From a virus, in IMG/VR virus record IMGVR_UViG_3300005613_003639, positions 1 through 33,912 of that record: a DNA stretch of 33,912 nt. One strand, written 5' to 3'. Shown here piece after piece: positions 30,024 through 33,912 of the stretch. The position numbers and the translations under genes were made by a program. Below the pieces are notes generated by a model. That model saw nothing but the letters and a program-made list of their open reading frames with translations, searched no databases and was not told the origin of the DNA. Numbering within the stretch: position 1 is the stretch's first letter; every line of letters begins with the position of its first letter.

Positions 30024-31823
30024 TCATTCCCCCTCTGTTAAAAGTTTTCTTGCTTCTGATTGTACCTTTTTGGCCATACTTGGAGTAACCACATTCAGTA
30101 ATTTTTTCTTGTTTCTAAGATTTGCTACATCGGCAATTGTCTTGAATCCAAGGTCCCATAGTTTCCTTGCCCTAACCCCCCCAATGCCGGGTACTTTAAC
30201 TAATTCAACCATCTCATTAGGAATACCATATTTGATTCGGGTGGGTAAGATTTTCCAGAAATTTTCTTTACCCCATTTGGTGTATATATCATCAATTAAT
30301 CTAAATGCTTGAACTTGTCTATCAATATCATAGATGATTGTTCGTTTAAATGAGTCAAAAGATTGATCATTAATTCCATTCAAACAATTATATGCTCCTA
30401 CAACAGAAGGACAGGCTTGAGTAACGTGAATGTTTCTGTTTTTAAGTAACCATTTCCAATCATTACATACAGGAACTAAGTCTTTTCTGATATAACCAAG
30501 ATCATTGGAAGGAATATCAGCAATGGCCCAAGCAAGAATTTCATCAGACATCTCGCAATTAAAAATAACATTTAGGTTTCTGAACCATGCATATATATCG
30601 TAAGGGCTGAAATACAACCAGGCGCTAACTTTACCAAGTCCGGTAATGCTAAATCTTTGAATATCACCAGTTAACATTTCCATTTTAATAAGGTCAGTAA
30701 TTAATCCTTCTGCATCTCTTTTATCAAATGGGGTGATGTTCTGCATTCCAGCAAGGCTTTTCTTATACCAAGCAAGTAAAGAACCCACACTATTAATAAT
30801 TCTATTCTCAACTTCCGCCAGTACATGAAAGGCCAAGATATGTCTATTATTCAGAACTGAATTAACAGGTCTTGGATTCTTAAAAATCTCTTGCCATCTG
30901 GTAGTAGAAGTTTCTGGGATAATAAGATAAACAAAACCAGCATCATCTATTCCGTATCTTCCAGCCCTCCCTGCACATTGTATAATGTCGAGTTCGTCAA
31001 CTTCAGTTAATCCACGATGTACTCCTACTATGATAACGTTTCTGGCTGGAAGATTAACTCCCATCGCTAATGTTGAGGTAGAAACTAATACTCTTATGCC
31101 ATTGTTTTGATCTTGAAAAGAGTTTTCAATATCTGATCGATCTTTCAAAGGTAGATCAGCATTATGGAAAACAGTATTCTCTCCTTCCTTCTCAAATCGT
31201 TTTACTATATCACGACCAGTTCCCTTATCATGACAAAAAATTAAAAACTTTTCGTTAGGTTTTGTTAAAGCAATATCTACTGCTTTTTGTCGCTTCCTTT
31301 CTTGAGATGCCCAATAATCTTCCCAACCATTTCTCATTGTAGTTACTTCATATTCTTCATAATTGATTTGAAGTTCTACTGGTCTCCAATTAGAATAAAT
31401 AATTCTTGGGTCCTTTCCATTTAGAGACGTTAACCATTTACCAAGTTCATTTACATTTGGCATAGTCGCACTAAGAAATAGAATTTTTGCTTTATTGTTA
31501 ATAGAAGTAAATCTTATGATTCCCGTCTCTATAGCATGTCCGCGAGAAGTTGTTAGTAAATGAGCTTCATCAACTATTAATAACCCAATATTATGAAGCC
31601 AGTAGTTTCGTTCCGATTTCATTTTTCTAGTTCTGGAATCAACCATCTCACTTGTGCAAAGGATAATATCTGCTTTTGATAGTTCTTTTTGTTTTGTTTT
31701 GGTTAAATAGTAATCTCCTGTCAAAACACTTATTTTTTTATCTGGATATCGTTTTAACCATTCTCGATGTTTTTCTTCCGTTAAAGCCTTCATAGGACTC
31801 ATGTATAAAATTTTATTTCTCAT
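30024..31823 (-). CDS. Ski2/Hel308-like SF2 helicase, C-terminal piece of a split gene
   Basis: 599 residues from the ATG at 31823, overlapping the endonuclease stop as ATGA with a long purine run upstream. It begins exactly where motif Ia should (KILYMSPMKALTEEK), then II LIVDEAHLLT, III LFLSATMPN, SNWRPVEL, V VLVSTSTLAMGVNLPAR, and VI QCAGRAGRYG. The C-terminal part has the Hel308 order: winged helix, helical ratchet and a helix-hairpin-helix (VKVPGIGGVRARKLW). It lacks motif I, which is on the separate protein at 32736-33623. Together they would form one helicase acting at stalled forks. No residue appears to be missing at the join. Confidence 0.88.
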   Translation of the reverse strand: MRNKILYMSPMKALTEEKHREWLKRYPDKKISVLTGDYYLTKTKQKELSKADIILCTSEMVDSRTRKMKSERNYWLHNIGLLIVDEAHLLTTSRGHAIETGIIRFTSINNKAKILFLSATMPNVNELGKWLTSLNGKDPRIIYSNWRPVELQINYEEYEVTTMRNGWEDYWASQERKRQKAVDIALTKPNEKFLIFCHDKGTGRDIVKRFEKEGENTVFHNADLPLKDRSDIENSFQDQNNGIRVLVSTSTLAMGVNLPARNVIIVGVHRGLTEVDELDIIQCAGRAGRYGIDDAGFVYLIIPETSTTRWQEIFKNPRPVNSVLNNRHILAFHVLAEVENRIINSVGSLLAWYKKSLAGMQNITPFDKRDAEGLITDLIKMEMLTGDIQRFSITGLGKVSAWLYFSPYDIYAWFRNLNVIFNCEMSDEILAWAIADIPSNDLGYIRKDLVPVCNDWKWLLKNRNIHVTQACPSVVGAYNCLNGINDQSFDSFKRTIIYDIDRQVQAFRLIDDIYTKWGKENFWKILPTRIKYGIPNEMVELVKVPGIGGVRARKLWDLGFKTIADVANLRNKKKLLNVVTPSMAKKVQSEARKLLTEGE

Positions 31824-32659
31824 TCCCTTTCCTTCTCCTCCCTCCTTATTTTTTTCTTTAATATACATTGGGCTAAGGTATATACTAAACTGGCTTCTTT
31901 TTCAGTACCTTTTACAAAAGGAAATCGATAAATAGACCATCCTAAGGATTCTAGATGAATATCTTTTTTTCTATCCTTTAGTTTTTGGTCAGGATGTAGA
32001 TGTTGAATACCATCTAATTCAATACCTATAAGTAAATCCCTTCTACCAAAATCTATTGAATATGTTCCCTTCATCCCTTTAGGAGTAGGTTGCTCTATCT
32101 CTTTTTCAAAACCAAGCGGAATTAATTTTTTTCCTACTAATAACTCAAACCGACTACTTTTACTATGATGTCCTATCGTTTTCCATGGGGTTTTTTCTTT
32201 CATTTGATGACTTATTTTCTGCTTCCACTTTGAGTCATAACACGCTCCTTCTTTATGTAAAGTTTTTACTGTTCTTGATATTTTTTGTCTGGTTTCTTGT
32301 GTAATAATATTACCTTTTAGATTTTCAGATATTTTCTTTATTCGTAAATCTGTTTCTTTTGTTAAGTCTTTATTCCATGGTTTCATTCCGTTTTTGTATC
32401 GCTTTTTTAGAGTTTGGGATATTTTTTTAGGATTGTTTTTATTATGACCTAGTACCCATTCAGGCCATCCCAATCTTATTCCTTTCCAAGGACCTACTTC
32501 TTGGCCACAGCCACACTTGCATAAGGGTGTAGGTTTATGATGATTTAAATATTTAATAGCATAGTCTAAAGAACTCACCCCATGACTTATTCTTACATGT
32601 CGCCCTAATATAGTTATATCCATTTCTTTACTACATATTTCACATTTAATTTTTTTCAT
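31820..32659 (-). CDS. free-standing homing endonuclease, Vsr/EDxHD type
   Basis: 279 residues. A zinc-finger-like front (CEICSKEMDITILGRHVRIS) and CKCGCGQEVG are followed by NUMOD-like DNA-contact motifs (MKPWNKDLTKETDLRIKKIS; TRQKISRTVK). The C-terminal nuclease is SIDFGRRDLLIGIELDG, IQHLHPDQ, DRKKDIHLESLGWSIYRF, the E-D...H-x-D order of the Vsr-like EDxHD homing family, known from phage introns and from genes broken at conserved sites. The gene fills the whole interval between two helicase pieces and no intron core or intein half is visible. It is likely a mobile gene that cut an uninterrupted helicase gene. Confidence 0.82.
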   Translation of the reverse strand: MKKIKCEICSKEMDITILGRHVRISHGVSSLDYAIKYLNHHKPTPLCKCGCGQEVGPWKGIRLGWPEWVLGHNKNNPKKISQTLKKRYKNGMKPWNKDLTKETDLRIKKISENLKGNIITQETRQKISRTVKTLHKEGACYDSKWKQKISHQMKEKTPWKTIGHHSKSSRFELLVGKKLIPLGFEKEIEQPTPKGMKGTYSIDFGRRDLLIGIELDGIQHLHPDQKLKDRKKDIHLESLGWSIYRFPFVKGTEKEASLVYTLAQCILKKKIRREEKERE

Positions 32660-32673
32660 ACTTCCTCCTTTTT

Positions 32674-32709
32674 GTTAATATAGATATTAATATCTATATC
32701 TATATTAAC
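32674..32709. promoter_or_regulatory. nested inverted repeats in the endonuclease leader
   Basis: Arms 32674-32686 and 32697-32709 are perfect complements (13 bp). Within and across them, 32678-32699 is also a perfect 22-bp palindrome, so two alternative hairpins exist. They lie just upstream of the AAAAAGGAGGAAGT site of the homing endonuclease. Leader hairpins that limit translation are known for T4-phage homing endonucleases. Confidence 0.6.
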
Positions 32710-32735
32710 TTGCTCAAAAAATCAAGAAGTATTTT

Positions 32736-33623
32736 TTAAACTCCATATTTTAGTATATGATCCATTATCAGTTCGGCACAAATAGTTTTTCCACTACTTG
32801 TAGAGGAAGAAATAACCATATTCTTGTCCTCTTCAATATATTTCATAACTTCGCTCTGCACCGGATTAAAATTCTTGAAGGGGTATTTATGAGGTTTATA
32901 GGTTTTGGTTTTTATCAGGTTTTTGAGATCAACATTCTCTGGCGTATATTCTTTAACCTCTTCAATGACCTCTGGCTCTTCCTTCGCATTTTCTTCTGTA
33001 ATTCTTTCGTAGTTTTCAATTTCAGACTCTTCATCTTGATCTCCTTCCATATTGTCCAAATAATTTTGCAGGAAATTAGGATCTTTTTGCTTAGCCCTTG
33101 CTTCCATAGTTGGTTTACCTTTTGGATTTTTTCCTCTAGGTAAACCTTCATTACCAATGATATAAGCAAGCTGTCCATCGGTCAAGGAACCATAATCTTC
33201 GAGACTATTAAGGAGACTTTGGGCAAAATCCATCCAATTAACTGCATCTGAATTTAGGATGGCTTTGATATAACTATAATCAATTACATTTTGATTATAT
33301 GACTCCTTCATAAAATGATTTATTCGATCTTGAATCCTTTCCCCAATTGTGGTTTTACTTTCTACTCGATAAATTCTTTTTCCCTTACCAAATGGTCGAT
33401 CATTAATGATGTCCCAAAAGACAATCCTGACGGCATCAGCACCAATGTCTCTAGTTTTATTTGTTCTTGTATCCACCGAAGAATACACTCGGATACCGAC
33501 ATTTGCATTGTCCGTAGTTCCTTGGTAGATGTATTCTTTTGAGTGGGGATTCTGGAGCAGTTCGAATCCATCTGGGAGATAAGATTCGAACTGCTTCTTT
33601 TTTAAGACTACAAAATTTGACAT
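32736..33623 (-). CDS. Ski2/Hel308-like helicase, N-terminal piece with extra N-terminal domain
   Basis: 295 residues. About 130 residues at the front form an independent domain (LPDGFELLQNPHSKEYIY; NVGIRVYSSVDTRTNK; DAVRIVFWD) of a type I recall from phage and plasmid proteins without a firm function. An acidic linker (about 185-235) follows. The helicase begins at PFKNFNPVQSEVMKYI, the Q-like motif, then Walker A MVISSSTSSGKTICAELI, and stops at LKYGV. Motif Ia onward is on the protein at 30024-31823. The stop follows directly on the residue expected before the insert. ATG at 33623 has AAGGAGGTAAT. Confidence 0.85.
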   Translation of the reverse strand: MSNFVVLKKKQFESYLPDGFELLQNPHSKEYIYQGTTDNANVGIRVYSSVDTRTNKTRDIGADAVRIVFWDIINDRPFGKGKRIYRVESKTTIGERIQDRINHFMKESYNQNVIDYSYIKAILNSDAVNWMDFAQSLLNSLEDYGSLTDGQLAYIIGNEGLPRGKNPKGKPTMEARAKQKDPNFLQNYLDNMEGDQDEESEIENYERITEENAKEEPEVIEEVKEYTPENVDLKNLIKTKTYKPHKYPFKNFNPVQSEVMKYIEEDKNMVISSSTSSGKTICAELIMDHILKYGV

Positions 33624-33644
33624 ATTACCTCCTTATGTATGGTT

Positions 33645-33887
33645 TTAATACTTTCTAAAAAGTATTGGTATTCTCACAAACCTTTTCTTAATGAAGAAGG
33701 TTTGTTTTGTTTCGATGTTCTCAATTTCTAACTCGTTTTTACCTATGGAGTTTTGAATCAAACCCATACGATACATAGAATCGTCAGATGGAAATTCGAT
33801 TGCTCCAATTTTAACCACTGTCCGAATTCTTTTCTTTCCTTCGCTATCTTCTACCAATACGGCTTTTTTGATTTCATACTTTTTCAT
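33645..33887 (-). CDS. hypothetical protein, 80 aa
   Basis: 80 residues, alternating charged and hydrophobic, probably beta-rich (KAVLVEDSEGKKRIRTVVKI) with a basic C-terminus. ATG at 33887 follows AAAGGAGGGTAAA. It precedes the helicase N-terminal piece by 21 bases. Family not recognised. Confidence 0.6.
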   Translation of the reverse strand: MKKYEIKKAVLVEDSEGKKRIRTVVKIGAIEFPSDDSMYRMGLIQNSIGKNELEIENIETKQTFFIKKRFVRIPILFRKY

Positions 33888-33912
33888 TTTACCCTCCTTT
33901 GTATTAAGGTTT

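Noticed and set aside
31820-33623. Group I intron or split intein interrupting the helicase
   Set aside because: The first piece ends in a stop directly at the join without an intein N-terminal cysteine domain, the second starts with its own ATG and ribosome site, and about 75 bases outside the endonuclease gene are too few for an intron core.
1-33912. Alternative genetic code (TGA or TAG read as sense)
   Set aside because: TGA and TAG both serve as ordinary stops in many genes here, including ATGA overlaps, and full-length proteins use TGG for Trp. The two in-frame stops noted are local.
1-33912. CRISPR array or defence island
   Set aside because: No regularly spaced repeats are present. 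The repeats found are pairs of 29, 71 and 85 bp at irregular distances, and no defence genes other than DNA modification are seen.

Overview
The window looks like part of the genome of a large, AT-rich, lytic tailed phage. Every convincing gene reads on the minus strand, genes overlap by 4 to 30 bases or sit a few bases apart, and most have strong purine-rich Shine-Dalgarno sites. The replication proteins are of bacterial or phage type: DnaB-like helicase, CHC2/TOPRIM primase, family A polymerase, DnaN-like clamp, DnaX-like clamp loader and gp32-like SSB. No structural, packaging or lysis gene is visible. The host cannot be named. One helicase (Hel308-like) and the Gat-QueC protein have relatives that are common in archaea, but both also occur in phages.

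In the direction of transcription (high to low coordinates): 33.9-29.6 kb holds a Ski2/Hel308-like helicase cut in two by a Vsr/EDxHD-type homing endonuclease, then small proteins. 29.6-25.3 kb holds a DUF932-like protein, a UvsW-like helicase and small or membrane proteins. 25.3-20.9 kb is the initiation block: primase, a 400-base non-coding stretch with a structured RNA candidate and a decayed HNH gene, a winged-helix replisome organiser, and the replicative helicase. 20.8-11.7 kb is a DNA-modification block: queD, queE, folE, a QueC-like PP-loop enzyme, two extra radical-SAM enzymes, a Gat-QueC fusion and the transglycosylase DpdA. 11.7-6.8 kb holds the clamp, a uracil-DNA-glycosylase/DNA-polymerase fusion and the clamp loader. 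6.8-0 kb holds small proteins, an odd leucine-type tRNA with inserts, SSB, a RecA/UvsX-like recombinase, a 5'-3' exonuclease, a PD-(D/E)XK-like nuclease and, at the edge, the start of an SbcC/Rad50-like ATPase.

The genes form a nearly complete replication and recombination set interleaved with a pathway that should make GTP into preQ0, then archaeosine base or a further derivative, and exchange it into DNA. Five promoters share a box CTAATA 17-18 bases upstream of TATAAT. A 71-bp repeat and an 85-bp repeat link distant parts of the cluster. The most unusual items are the modification cluster with two QueC-type proteins, two unassigned radical-SAM enzymes and a displaced DpdA N-terminal module; the split helicase; the tRNA with inserts; the pseudoknot-capable RNA; and two genes near 20 kb whose frames look interrupted.
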